Of a stretch of DNA of 64,000 bases, positions 41,729 through 49,960 are shown piece after piece. The position numbers were made by a program, and so were the translations under genes. Positions within the stretch are counted from its first letter, which is position 1. Each line of letters opens with the position of its first letter. Under the pieces are notes generated by a model that saw only the letters and a list, made by a program, of their open reading frames with translations, searched no databases and had not been told where the DNA came from. The DNA comes from DASXMT01 sp036521415. GTDB taxonomy: Bacteria > Actinomycetota > Acidimicrobiia > Acidimicrobiales > RAAP-2. The stretch is from contig DATDHU010000065.1 in assembly GCA_036521415.1 (NCBI GenBank), positions 1 through 64,000 on the forward strand. Direction: 5' to 3'.

Positions 41729-42483
41729 CCGACGAGCTGCCGGGCCAAAGAACGGTAGGCCTCGGCGCCCGGCGAGGTAGGGGCGTGCTGGAGGATCGAC
41801 TTGCCCGCGGCAGGGGCTTCGGCGAACCGCACCGACTTGCGCACCGGAGGCTGGAGCACGGTCAGACCGTAACGGGTCTCGACATCTTCGAGGACGGCGC
41901 GGCCGTGTCGTGTGCGCTCGTCGTACATGGTGGCGATCACGCCCCGGATGGCCAGGTCGGCGTGGGCGAAGGCCCGCACATCCTCGATGGTGTCGAGGAG
42001 CTGGCCCACCCCCCGGTTGGAGAGGGCCTCGCACTGAAGCGGGATGAGGACCGAGCCGGCCGCAGTCAGGCCGTTGATGGTGAGCACACCGAGCGATGGC
42101 GGGCAGTCGATGAGCACCATGTCGTACTGGTCGAGGACGGGCTCGAGCGCCCGGGCCAGGACGTGCTCGCGGCCGGTCCGGGTCAGCAGGTGGACCTCGG
42201 CGCCGGCCAGGTCGATGGTGGCCGGCACTACGGTGAGACCGGCAACCCCGGGCACCGAGAGGCACACGTCGGCCACCTTGGTGCGCCGGACGAACACGTC
42301 GTGGAGCGACTGATCGAGCCGGTCGGGGTCGAAGCCGAGGGAGAAGGTGAGACAGGCCTGCGGGTCGAGGTCGACCAGGAGGGTCCGGCGTCCCAGCTCG
42401 GCCATGGCCACCCCGAGTGAGTGGACCGTGGTCGTCTTGGCCACGCCTCCCTTCTGGTTGGCCACGGCCAGGACCTCGGTCAC
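41725..42483 (-). CDS. ParA/Soj-family ATPase (orphan)
   Basis: 252 residues. Deviant Walker A NQKGGVAKTTTVHSLG, with the signature Lys retained and Ala where Gly is usual; Walker A' DLDPQACLTFSLG; Walker B MVLIDCPPSLGVL. No parB gene or parS-like site adjoins, so it is probably an orphan ParA positioning something other than the chromosome. The GTG at 42483 lies seven bases after TATGCT; an ATG four codons upstream lies inside that promoter box and is less likely. Operon with the zinc-ribbon and dedA genes. Confidence 0.88.
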   Translation of the reverse strand: MTEVLAVANQKGGVAKTTTVHSLGVAMAELGRRTLLVDLDPQACLTFSLGFDPDRLDQSLHDVFVRRTKVADVCLSVPGVAGLTVVPATIDLAGAEVHLLTRTGREHVLARALEPVLDQYDMVLIDCPPSLGVLTINGLTAAGSVLIPLQCEALSNRGVGQLLDTIEDVRAFAHADLAIRGVIATMYDERTRHGRAVLEDVETRYGLTVLQPPVRKSVRFAEAPAAGKSILQHAPTSPGAEAYRSLARQLVG

Positions 42484-42490
42484 ACGCGTG

Positions 42491-42496
42491 AGCATA
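42491..42496 (-). promoter_or_regulatory. -10 box of the parA operon (near-leaderless)
   Basis: TATGCT on the minus strand, then CACGCGT and the GTG at 42483. The tetR promoter (GATAAT, 42535-42540) points the other way from the same intergenic region. Confidence 0.5.
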
Positions 42497-42568
42497 GGCC
42501 CCAGCCGCCTGGGCATCTCCGGTGGTCCAGTCCCGATAATGTGTGCGGCGCAACCGGAGGATCCTCAC

Positions 42569-43420
42569 ATGTGCGCCACCCGCCAGAAGAAGGCAACCGA
42601 CGCGGGGACGACCGCTGCTCATTCCGCCGCCGGGACGGCGAACGCCGCGGCGGTCGCCGCCGTCCAGCCCGGGATCGGCCAGGACAGCCCGAAGAGCGAG
42701 GAGGGCCGCCTGCCGGTGGTGTTGCCCGGTACTCGATCGCCACTCGATCCGTCGCGGTCCTTGAAGGTGGGGGGTCACGGACAACCCCGCGAGCACGTAC
42801 GACAGGTCCAGCGGGACCGCCTCATCGATGGCTTCGTCCAGGTCGTCGCCGAGGACGGCTATGACGGAGCGGGCATCAAATCCATCTGCCGCCGGGCTGG
42901 CGTGGCCTTCAACACGTTCTACGAGTACTTCGACACCAAAGAAGAGCTATTCCTGGTGGCCTACGACGCAGGAGTCAAGATCCTCTTCGAACGGGTCAGT
43001 CAGGCGTACCTATCCGGCGATATCCCGTGGAGCGAGCGAGTCGAGGCGGGCATCGGCGAGTTCTTGCAGATCCTCGTGGACAACCCTCACTTTGCTCGCT
43101 TCTTCGCCATCGAGGCCGTCAAAGTGGGGCCGAAGGCCATGAAACGGGTGGACGAGGACTTCGAGCGGTCATTCACTATGTTCTCGGAAGCCACGCCCGC
43201 AGCCGGACTGGCCATACCGGTCTCCGACCTCGTGCCGTTGGTGATCGGGGGCATCTACGCCCGGGTCTACACCTTCATACGATCCAACCAGTTCGATCGC
43301 CTCCCCGGGCTCCGTCCGATCCTGGTCGAATTCGCACTTGCCTCCTTCAGCGGGAGCGGGTCGCCGGTCGGCGACGCCGGGCGCCGCCCGGGGCAGCTCG
43401 GCCGCGGCCACGTTCGATAG
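42569..43420 (+). CDS. TetR-family transcriptional regulator
   Basis: 283 residues from the ATG at 42569, which follows GGAGG by eight bases; a GATAAT -10 lies at 42535-42540. An unusually long disordered N-terminal extension of about 80 residues (Ala/Gly/Thr-rich) precedes the HTH domain: RDRLIDGFVQVVAEDGYDGA then IKSICRRAGVAFNTFYEYFDTKEELF. The ligand domain follows, ending in a Gly/Arg tail. Target genes are not evident. The divergent parA operon and the convergent FUSC gene are the neighbours. Confidence 0.85.
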   Translation: MCATRQKKATDAGTTAAHSAAGTANAAAVAAVQPGIGQDSPKSEEGRLPVVLPGTRSPLDPSRSLKVGGHGQPREHVRQVQRDRLIDGFVQVVAEDGYDGAGIKSICRRAGVAFNTFYEYFDTKEELFLVAYDAGVKILFERVSQAYLSGDIPWSERVEAGIGEFLQILVDNPHFARFFAIEAVKVGPKAMKRVDEDFERSFTMFSEATPAAGLAIPVSDLVPLVIGGIYARVYTFIRSNQFDRLPGLRPILVEFALASFSGSGSPVGDAGRRPGQLGRGHVR

Positions 43421-43432
43421 GCAGTCCGGTCC

Positions 43433-44434
43433 CTATCCGCTCGTCATGCGGTCGTAGACCAATCCACTGACGACGGCAACGGCCAACCCGACCAGGGTGA
43501 GCAGCACCCGGATGAAGGCGATCCCCCAATCGGCGGCGTGACCGACCGAGCTGAGCTGGAGGGCCACCAAGGTGAGGAAGAATGTGTACACGGCGTAGCG
43601 GCGGGGCCCGACCAACTGCATCGCCGTGACGGCCACCACCATCACGATCACCGCCGTCAACGCAGTCGGGGCCGCGGCCAGGAGCACGGCGGCGAGTAGC
43701 GCCCCTACGGCCGTACCGGCGGCGCGCTGCCAGCTCCGGGTGATGGTCGTCGCCGCGTCCGGCCTGAGGACGCGTAGCACCGTCGTCGCCGACCAGGCGC
43801 CGTGGGACACCTGGAAGGCACCGACCACTGCGGCGACCAGAGCTGTCGGTATGACCAACAGCAAGGCGAAGGGGCGTGCTGCGGGCCACGAGGCCCACAC
43901 CGCCTTCACGTCGACGTCCTGCGCGCCTCGACCGGGCGACCCCCCGGGGGAATGACGGAGGACCTCGGTCCCCGCGATCCATGCCGCGCCGCCCAGGGTC
44001 AGGAGCCCCTGTCTGAGGGCGCCAGTCGGCGTGGCGCCGCCGTCGATGGCCGACAACAGCATGCACAGGGCGGCCATGGCGACCGGGACCCGCAAGGCGC
44101 CGCCGGCCACGTCGGTCACGGCCTGCAAGGAGGCCCACAGGACGACCATGACCACCAACAACCACAGATGACGCCCGGCAAGGGCTCCCATCCCACCGGC
44201 CAGACCGAGGAGGATGGCCGTGACCACCCCGATCGGCAGCCCGATCGGGCGCTTGTCTGTGACGTGGCTGGCGGTCCACAGGTAGGCGCCCAACGCGCCG
44301 ATGCCCCCGGCCACCGCATGGCCGGTGCCGAAGCCCAGCGCGAGCGGTGCGGCGACCAGGCAGGCGGTGAGGAAATTGGAGCCGACCCGGTCCCAGCGGA
44401 TGTTTCCCACTTCGAAGCGATCCCGCCCGGTCAT
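43433..44434 (-). CDS. FUSC-type aromatic-acid exporter-like membrane protein
   Basis: 333 residues with two blocks of membrane segments (about 20-150 and 190-325), the FUSC/YccS-like layout. LTALIVMVV-like runs and TTITRSWQRAAGTAVGALLA match the conserved FUSC loop. Such proteins export aromatic acids or act in envelope maintenance. The ATG at 44434 is six bases after TATCGT with no Shine-Dalgarno, so the mRNA is probably leaderless. Divergent from marR. Confidence 0.82.
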   Translation of the reverse strand: MTGRDRFEVGNIRWDRVGSNFLTACLVAAPLALGFGTGHAVAGGIGALGAYLWTASHVTDKRPIGLPIGVVTAILLGLAGGMGALAGRHLWLLVVMVVLWASLQAVTDVAGGALRVPVAMAALCMLLSAIDGGATPTGALRQGLLTLGGAAWIAGTEVLRHSPGGSPGRGAQDVDVKAVWASWPAARPFALLLVIPTALVAAVVGAFQVSHGAWSATTVLRVLRPDAATTITRSWQRAAGTAVGALLAAVLLAAAPTALTAVIVMVVAVTAMQLVGPRRYAVYTFFLTLVALQLSSVGHAADWGIAFIRVLLTLVGLAVAVVSGLVYDRMTSG

Positions 44435-44440
44435 GGCCGA

Positions 44441-44446
44441 ACGATA
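44441..44446 (-). promoter_or_regulatory. -10 box of the FUSC gene (leaderless type)
   Basis: TATCGT on the minus strand, then TCGGCC and ATG. Confidence 0.55.
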
Positions 44447-44498
44447 GGTCGGGGAGGCCACGATGTCGGGGGAGTGACCGGGCGCCGCAGGTACTTCG

Positions 44499-44511
44499 AT
44501 AGTCTAACTAT
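44499..44511. promoter_or_regulatory. marR promoter with overlapping operator-like dyad
   Basis: ATAGTCTAACTAT is a perfect inverted repeat (ATAGT/ACTAT, three-base spacer). It contains the -10 box TAGTCT (44500-44505), which ends six bases before the GTG start. This resembles the TAGTT-N-ACTA dyads bound by MarR proteins, so MarR probably represses its own operon by covering the -10. Confidence 0.6.
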
Positions 44512-44970
44512 GTGAGGAATGCACCAAAGGGGGTCGACCGCGACCGAGCACCAGGCCGGACGGCGGCCTGGATGGCCAAGCAGGTGGAGATCGGCCTGGG
44601 CTCAGTCGACCTCTCGTTGTCGCAGTACCGCGTGCTCGGGCTGCTCGACGAGAGCTCGGCGGTCCAGTCCCATCTGGCCGAGCGCCTGGCCATCCGGCCG
44701 CCGAGCGTCACCGCCATCATCGACGGCCTGGTGGCCCGGGGACTGGTGGAGCGGCGCAACGTGGCCTCGGACCGGCGCCAGGTCGACCACGTGCTGACCG
44801 CCGAGGGGCGCCACGTGCTCGACGCGGCCGATACGGCCACCTCGGGCCGCCTGCGCGACATCGCCGGGTGCCTCGACGATCCCTGCGACACCGAGCGGGC
44901 GCTCGACGGGCTGCTGGCGTGGCGACAGGCCTTCATCGCCTACCGGCTGGCAAAGAGGGCCGCCCGGTGA
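44512..44970 (+). CDS. MarR-family transcriptional regulator
   Basis: 152 residues. Winged helix: SLSQYRVLGLLDESSAVQSH, then LAERLAIRPPSVTAIIDGLV as recognition helix and RNVASDRRQVDHVLTAEG as wing. GTG start directly after the operator-like dyad. The stop overlaps the first ABC exporter gene (GTGA). Expected to repress the exporter operon and respond to a lipophilic or aromatic ligand; the ligand is not known. Confidence 0.92.
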   Translation: MRNAPKGVDRDRAPGRTAAWMAKQVEIGLGSVDLSLSQYRVLGLLDESSAVQSHLAERLAIRPPSVTAIIDGLVARGLVERRNVASDRRQVDHVLTAEGRHVLDAADTATSGRLRDIAGCLDDPCDTERALDGLLAWRQAFIAYRLAKRAAR

Positions 44971-46955
44971 GGCTGCCCACCCGCCGGCGACCGGCCACCG
45001 ACGAGCAGGGCACCCAGTTTGTCCCCGTCACCGAGAAGGCCCGCTACGAAGCACCCCGGGCGACCATCGACCCTGACCGGACCAAGTCCTGGCTGCGCCG
45101 CGCCCTCCCGGTTATGCGCGCCCACAAGGTCGTGTTCATCATCTCGATGGTCCTGACCTTTGTGGGGCTGGTCCTCCAGGTCCAAATCCCCAACCTGTTG
45201 AACCACGCCATCACCAACTCGATCCAGCACCACACGGTGCCGGTGAGCTACTACGTCTGGTGGATCGTCGGCCTGGGCGTGGCCGGGGGCATCGCCGGGT
45301 ACATCTCCCGGCTCTTCCTGTTCGAGACGGCGTACAACTTCGAGTACGACCTGCGGAACATCATCTACGAGCACCTGACCAAGATGTCCTTTGCCTTCTA
45401 TGACCGGGTCCAGTCGGGCCAGCTCATCTCTCGGGCCAACTCGGACATCCGGTCGGTCCAGATGTACATGACGTTCGCCCCGCTGATCCTGGTCCAGTGC
45501 TCGATCGCCATCGTGGCCTTCGGGTTCATGTTGTCCATCGACGTCCCCTTGGCCTTCGTGGCCATGGCCACTATGCCCTTCGTCTACTTCGTCGGCGTGC
45601 GGATGCGGCGGTCGATGTTCCCTGTGTCGTGGATCATCCAGGCTCGCCTGGCCGAGGTGGCCACCGTTGTCGACGAGAACGTCAACGGTGTCCGGGTGGT
45701 CAAGTCCTTTGCTGCCGAGGAGCAGCAGCTCCGGAACCTGTCCCGGGCTACCGACCGGGTCCAGTGGGGCTACATCAAAGACGCCGACCTCCGGGCCCGG
45801 TTCACGCCCGCTGTCCAGAACCTGCCCCAGGTCGGGCTGGCCTTCGTGCTGTTGTTCGGCGGGTACATGGTCATCCACGGCACCCTGGGCATCGGGGCCA
45901 TCCTGGCCTTCAACTCCTACCTCTTGATGCTGCAGGCCCCGTTCATGATGCTGGGGATGCTCATCATGATGGGCCAGCGCGCCGCCGCGTCAGCCGACCG
46001 GATCTACGAGATCCTGGACGAACAGCCGACGATCACCGACAAGCCCGACGCCATGGACCTGACCGAGTCGCGGGGGGACGTGCGCTTCTCCGACGTGCGG
46101 TTCGCCTATGACGGCGATGAAGCCAACCTCGTCCTGTCCGAGTTCAACCTGCACCTGGCGCCGGGCGAGACGGTGGCCCTGGTGGGACGGACCGGCGCGG
46201 GCAAGTCCACCGTCTCCCGGCTCTTGACCCGCTTCTACGACGTGAACAGCGGATCGGTGCGCGTCGACGGCCACGACATCCGCGACCTGACCCTGGACAG
46301 CCTGCGGGCGAACATCGGCATCGTCCTCGACGAGCCCTTCCTCTTCTCGGTGTCGGTACGGGACAACATCGCCTACGGCAAGCCGGACGCCGCCTTCGCC
46401 GACATCGAGGCTGCGGCCCGGGCCGCGGGGGCCCACGAGTTCATCTCCGAGCTCGAGCACGGCTATGACACGGTCGTCGGCGAGCGGGGATACACGCTGT
46501 CGGGAGGCCAACGGCAACGGATCGCCATCGCCCGTACGCTGCTGGTCAACCCGCCCATCCTGGTGCTCGACGACGCCACCAGCGCCATCGACGTCCAGGT
46601 GGAGCTCGAGATACACGCCGGGCTGCGGGTGCTGATGGAGGGGCGCACCACGCTGATCATCGCCCACCGGCTCTCCACAATCTCCTTGGCCGACCGGGTC
46701 GTGCTCCTCGACCAGCACCGGATCGTGGCCGACGGCACCCACGCCGAATTGTTGGAGACCACCCCGCTCTACGGCGAGGTATTGGCCCAGGCCGCTGAGC
46801 TCGACGTCCCCGGTGACGACGTGGACGAGTTGGACGGCGTGGCCGGCCTCGGCGCGGCCAGCGGGGCGACCCCGACCAACGGCCACGGCAATGGCCTCGG
46901 GCCCGGGCTCCCCGATGCGGTCGGCTCGGGCCGAAGCAACGGGAGGGACCGATGA
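44967..46955 (+). CDS. ABC exporter subunit with degenerate ATPase site
   Basis: 662 residues, fused membrane (about 45-330, six TMs) and ATPase (about 365-605) halves of a type I (multidrug/lipid) exporter. Walker A VGRTGAGKSTVSRLL and signature LSGGQRQRIAIARTLL are canonical. Walker B ends DDATSAID, with Asp in place of the catalytic Glu, and the Q-loop Gln is Asp (IVLDEPFLF). These changes mark it as the degenerate-site partner of a heterodimer with the next gene. GTG start coupled to marR; ends with a Gly/Asn-rich tail and an ATGA overlap. Confidence 0.9.
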   Translation: MRLPTRRRPATDEQGTQFVPVTEKARYEAPRATIDPDRTKSWLRRALPVMRAHKVVFIISMVLTFVGLVLQVQIPNLLNHAITNSIQHHTVPVSYYVWWIVGLGVAGGIAGYISRLFLFETAYNFEYDLRNIIYEHLTKMSFAFYDRVQSGQLISRANSDIRSVQMYMTFAPLILVQCSIAIVAFGFMLSIDVPLAFVAMATMPFVYFVGVRMRRSMFPVSWIIQARLAEVATVVDENVNGVRVVKSFAAEEQQLRNLSRATDRVQWGYIKDADLRARFTPAVQNLPQVGLAFVLLFGGYMVIHGTLGIGAILAFNSYLLMLQAPFMMLGMLIMMGQRAAASADRIYEILDEQPTITDKPDAMDLTESRGDVRFSDVRFAYDGDEANLVLSEFNLHLAPGETVALVGRTGAGKSTVSRLLTRFYDVNSGSVRVDGHDIRDLTLDSLRANIGIVLDEPFLFSVSVRDNIAYGKPDAAFADIEAAARAAGAHEFISELEHGYDTVVGERGYTLSGGQRQRIAIARTLLVNPPILVLDDATSAIDVQVELEIHAGLRVLMEGRTTLIIAHRLSTISLADRVVLLDQHRIVADGTHAELLETTPLYGEVLAQAAELDVPGDDVDELDGVAGLGAASGATPTNGHGNGLGPGLPDAVGSGRSNGRDR

Positions 46956-48895
46956 CCTGGGGCATGGGTGGAGGGGCGCCGGGCGGGTTCGGCCGCCCGG
47001 CCGCGCCTGGCCTGCCCTTTGCCGGCATCCCCTCGGAGCTCCAGGATGGGGTGGACCGGCTGTTGGAGTCCGAGCCCGAGCACCCCGAGCCCGACCTCAC
47101 CTTCACCCAGAACGGGACAGAGATGGAGGGGCGCCGGCTCACCTTGTGGCGGCTGCTCATGGAATACCCGGGGATGCTGGCGCTGGCCGGCGTCCTCGTG
47201 GTCGTCATCGCCGTGGTGTCCCAGACGGGGCCCAAGCTCACCGAGATCGCTATCAACGACGGCATGTCGCCGGGGCACAAGAACTTCGCCCTGGTGGCCA
47301 TCATCGCCGCCGCCTACCTCGTGTTCATCGTCTGCACCGCGCTGTCCCAGCGGGCCCAGGTACGGGTCACGGGTCGGATCGCCGCCTGGGTCATGAACGA
47401 CCTCCGGGTCACGATCTTCACTCATCTGCAGCGGCTGTCGCTCGGCTTCTTCACCGAGGAGAAGGCCGGCGTGATCATGAGCCGGATGACGAGCGACATC
47501 GAGAACCTCCAGCAGCTGCTCCAAGACGGTCTGTCGCAGCTGGCCATCCAGGGGCTGACCATGGTGGTCATCACCGTCGTGCTGTTCACCACCAACGTGG
47601 AGCTCGCCGCCATCACCGTGTTCTTGATCATCCCCGTGCTGGTGGTCGCGTCGATCTGGTTCAAGCGGGCCTCGGAGCGGGGCTACGACCGGGTGCGGGA
47701 CGGTATCGCCAACGTGCTGGCCGATCTGTCCGAGAGCCTGCACGGCGTCCGCATTGTCACCGCCCACAACCGCCAACGCCAGAACGTGATCCATCACCGC
47801 AACGTGGTCGGTTCCTACCGGGACGCCAACAACTACACCGCCCACGTCAACGCCGTCTACGGGCCGGGCACCCAGATGCTGGGCGTGCTCGGGCAGGCAG
47901 CCCTCCTGGCCATCGGTGGGGAGATGGTGCTCCACCACACCTTGTCCCTCGGGGCCCTGGTGGCCTTCTTCTTGTATCTCAACCGGTTCTTCCAGCCCAT
48001 CCAGTTGCTGGTGCAGCAGTACAACACCTACCAGCAGGGCCAGTCCTCGGTGACCAAGCTCCGTACACTTCTCGAGACCAAGCCCACCGTGACCGAGGCG
48101 CCCGACGCGGTCGAGCTGCCGCCCATCGAGGGCGAGATCGTCTTCGACCACGTGTCGTTCGGCTACGACCCGGACGTCCCCGTCATCGAGGACGTGGACA
48201 TCCGGATCGCGCCGGGCGAGACCATCGCCTTCGTCGGACCGACGGGAGCAGGCAAGTCAACGCTGGCCAAGTTGGTGACCCGCTTCTACGACCCCACCTC
48301 GGGAAGGGTCCTCATCGACGGGCACGACCTCCGGGACGTGACCATGTTGTCGTTGCGCCGACAGCTCGGCGTCGTCCCCCAGGAGCCGTTCCTCTTCGCC
48401 GGGACCATCGGGGACAACATCGCCTTCGCCCGGCCGGACGCGTCGGACGCCGAGATCCACGAAGCAGTGGAGCGCGTCGGCCTGGCCGAGGTGATCGACC
48501 GAACGCCCAACGGGATCGACACCGTCGTCCACGAGCGGGGCCAGACCCTGTCGTCGGGCGAGCGGCAACTCATCGCTCTGGGCCGTGCCTTCCTGACCCG
48601 GCCCCGGGTCCTCGTGCTCGACGAGGCCACTTCGAACCTCGACCTCCAATCGGAGACGATGATCGAGGCCGCACTCGATGTGCTGCTCGAGAACCGCACC
48701 GCCATCTTGATCGCCCACCGGCTGTCCACGGCCATGCGGGCCGACCGCATCGTGGTCGTCGACCTCGGGCGGGTCATCGAGGTCGGTTCCCACGCCGAGC
48801 TCATCGCCCACGGAGGCCGCTACGCCGAGATGTACGCCACCTGGATCAGCCAGGTGAACGCGCACGGAGAACCGTCAGGCGCCCATCGGCGTTGA
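46952..48895 (+). CDS. ABC exporter subunit with catalytic ATPase site
   Basis: 647 residues, same layout as its partner. A ~60-residue Gly/Pro-rich cytoplasmic start precedes the membrane domain (about 65-360), then the ATPase (about 395-635). Walker A VGPTGAGKSTLAKLV, Q loop VVPQEPFLF, Walker B VLVLDEATSNLD and switch AHRLST are canonical, but the signature is LSSGERQLIAL instead of LSGGQ. With the preceding subunit this makes one full ATP site and one degenerate site. Start ATG overlaps the previous stop. Confidence 0.92.
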   Translation: MTWGMGGGAPGGFGRPAAPGLPFAGIPSELQDGVDRLLESEPEHPEPDLTFTQNGTEMEGRRLTLWRLLMEYPGMLALAGVLVVVIAVVSQTGPKLTEIAINDGMSPGHKNFALVAIIAAAYLVFIVCTALSQRAQVRVTGRIAAWVMNDLRVTIFTHLQRLSLGFFTEEKAGVIMSRMTSDIENLQQLLQDGLSQLAIQGLTMVVITVVLFTTNVELAAITVFLIIPVLVVASIWFKRASERGYDRVRDGIANVLADLSESLHGVRIVTAHNRQRQNVIHHRNVVGSYRDANNYTAHVNAVYGPGTQMLGVLGQAALLAIGGEMVLHHTLSLGALVAFFLYLNRFFQPIQLLVQQYNTYQQGQSSVTKLRTLLETKPTVTEAPDAVELPPIEGEIVFDHVSFGYDPDVPVIEDVDIRIAPGETIAFVGPTGAGKSTLAKLVTRFYDPTSGRVLIDGHDLRDVTMLSLRRQLGVVPQEPFLFAGTIGDNIAFARPDASDAEIHEAVERVGLAEVIDRTPNGIDTVVHERGQTLSSGERQLIALGRAFLTRPRVLVLDEATSNLDLQSETMIEAALDVLLENRTAILIAHRLSTAMRADRIVVVDLGRVIEVGSHAELIAHGGRYAEMYATWISQVNAHGEPSGAHRR

Positions 48896-48918
48896 CCGGT
48901 CCCTGAGCTCGCTCTCGG

Positions 48919-49365
48919 TCATCCCTCTCGGTTTCGCCGGTTTCGTCGGGTCCGGCGGCGGTCCGCTGTGAGCAGGGAGAGGCCGGCGCCAAGCATCCAG
49001 ACGTCCTTGGCCAGTGGTATGCCTTGCTCGGTGGGACGGAGACTGCCCTCCCTGCGCATCCCCGGGGTGCGGAGATAGAGGCCGAGCAAACCACCGGCGA
49101 ACGCGGCCAGGCCGGCGCCGGCAAGCCGGGAGGGCACGAAGGGAAGCAACAGGGCGGTACCGAGGCCGACCTCGCTGACGGCGAGCGCCTTGGCGAAGCG
49201 CTCGGGGGGGACCGAGCCCAGGAAGGGATAGGCGCCACTGGCGAAGCCGTGAAGGCCGGCCGCCCGTTCCTTGTCAGCCTCGAGCTTGTCCAGCCCCGAG
49301 CTCAGGATGAAGCCTCCGGTGGCGATCCGGACGGGTAGGTCCTCCAATGCCGAGAACACTGTCAT
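48919..49365 (-). CDS. DoxX-family membrane protein
   Basis: 148 residues with about four membrane segments. VRIATGGFILSSGLDKLEAD at the start and FAKALAVSEVGLGTALLLPF mid-protein match the DoxX pattern. Some members help superoxide or thiol stress responses or quinone redox; the role here is unknown. ATG at 49365 with GGAG about 11 bases upstream. Transcription converges on the ABC exporter operon. Confidence 0.8.
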   Translation of the reverse strand: MTVFSALEDLPVRIATGGFILSSGLDKLEADKERAAGLHGFASGAYPFLGSVPPERFAKALAVSEVGLGTALLLPFVPSRLAGAGLAAFAGGLLGLYLRTPGMRREGSLRPTEQGIPLAKDVWMLGAGLSLLTADRRRTRRNRRNREG

Positions 49366-49522
49366 GTGGGATCCGTCTCCTCGATAGGGGCCGGTGCCTT
49401 GTGTCACCAACGAGCTCTCTGTCCCTGCCGCACCTGACCTGCCGCACCTGCCGCGCCTTCTGTGGCTGCCGTGGGCTATACCCGCCATGGACCCCGGCCA
49501 ATCCGAGCCGCCGGCGAACCGC

Positions 49523-49888
49523 CTAGTCGTGGAGCGGTGCGCCGCTCACTTGATGGTCGGCATGGAAGAGCGCCTCGCGGAGGAGGGCACGGACGTGCCC
49601 GCCGCGGAGCCGGTACACCATCCGTCGCCCGTCCCGCGTCGCCTCCACCAAGCCGGCGAGCCGCAACTTCGACAAGTGCTGGCTGGCCACCGTCGGACGG
49701 CACGCGGCGATCTCGGCCAATGTGGCCACGTCGAGGTCGTCGTCCCGCAGGGCCCAGAGCATCCGGACCCGGGTCGGGTCGGCCAGTAGGGCGAACGACA
49801 GAACGGCCGCATTGACCTGCTCGGACGCCAGCGAGTCGGGGTGGCTGGGTACGGCCGTGGGAGCACCGGCGCGGCGGGCTGGCGACAT
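49523..49888 (-). CDS. ArsR/SmtB-family regulator
   Basis: 121 residues. LLADPTRVRMLWALRDDDLD and RPTVASQHLSKLRLAGLVEA form the HTH, with RDGRRMVYRL as wing. The C-terminus carries His residues (ALFHADHQVSGAPLHD) in the position of the alpha-5 metal site of SmtB/CzrA-type sensors, which bind zinc or nickel/cobalt. Divergent from a cation-diffusion transporter, its probable target. The ATG follows TAGACT by six bases with no Shine-Dalgarno. Confidence 0.9.
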   Translation of the reverse strand: MSPARRAGAPTAVPSHPDSLASEQVNAAVLSFALLADPTRVRMLWALRDDDLDVATLAEIAACRPTVASQHLSKLRLAGLVEATRDGRRMVYRLRGGHVRALLREALFHADHQVSGAPLHD

Positions 49889-49894
49889 GCCCGA

Positions 49895-49900
49895 AGTCTA
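49895..49900 (-). promoter_or_regulatory. -10 box of arsR (leaderless type)
   Basis: TAGACT on the minus strand, then TCGGGC and ATG. The ATATATAGGGTGTAT stretch at 49931-49945 is a weak inverted repeat in the same divergent region and could be the operator. Confidence 0.55.
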
Positions 49901-49960
49901 GCGACTATTCCGATACCTTCGCAGGTTCGCATATATAGGGTGTATCAGGCTAGGTTCGCA

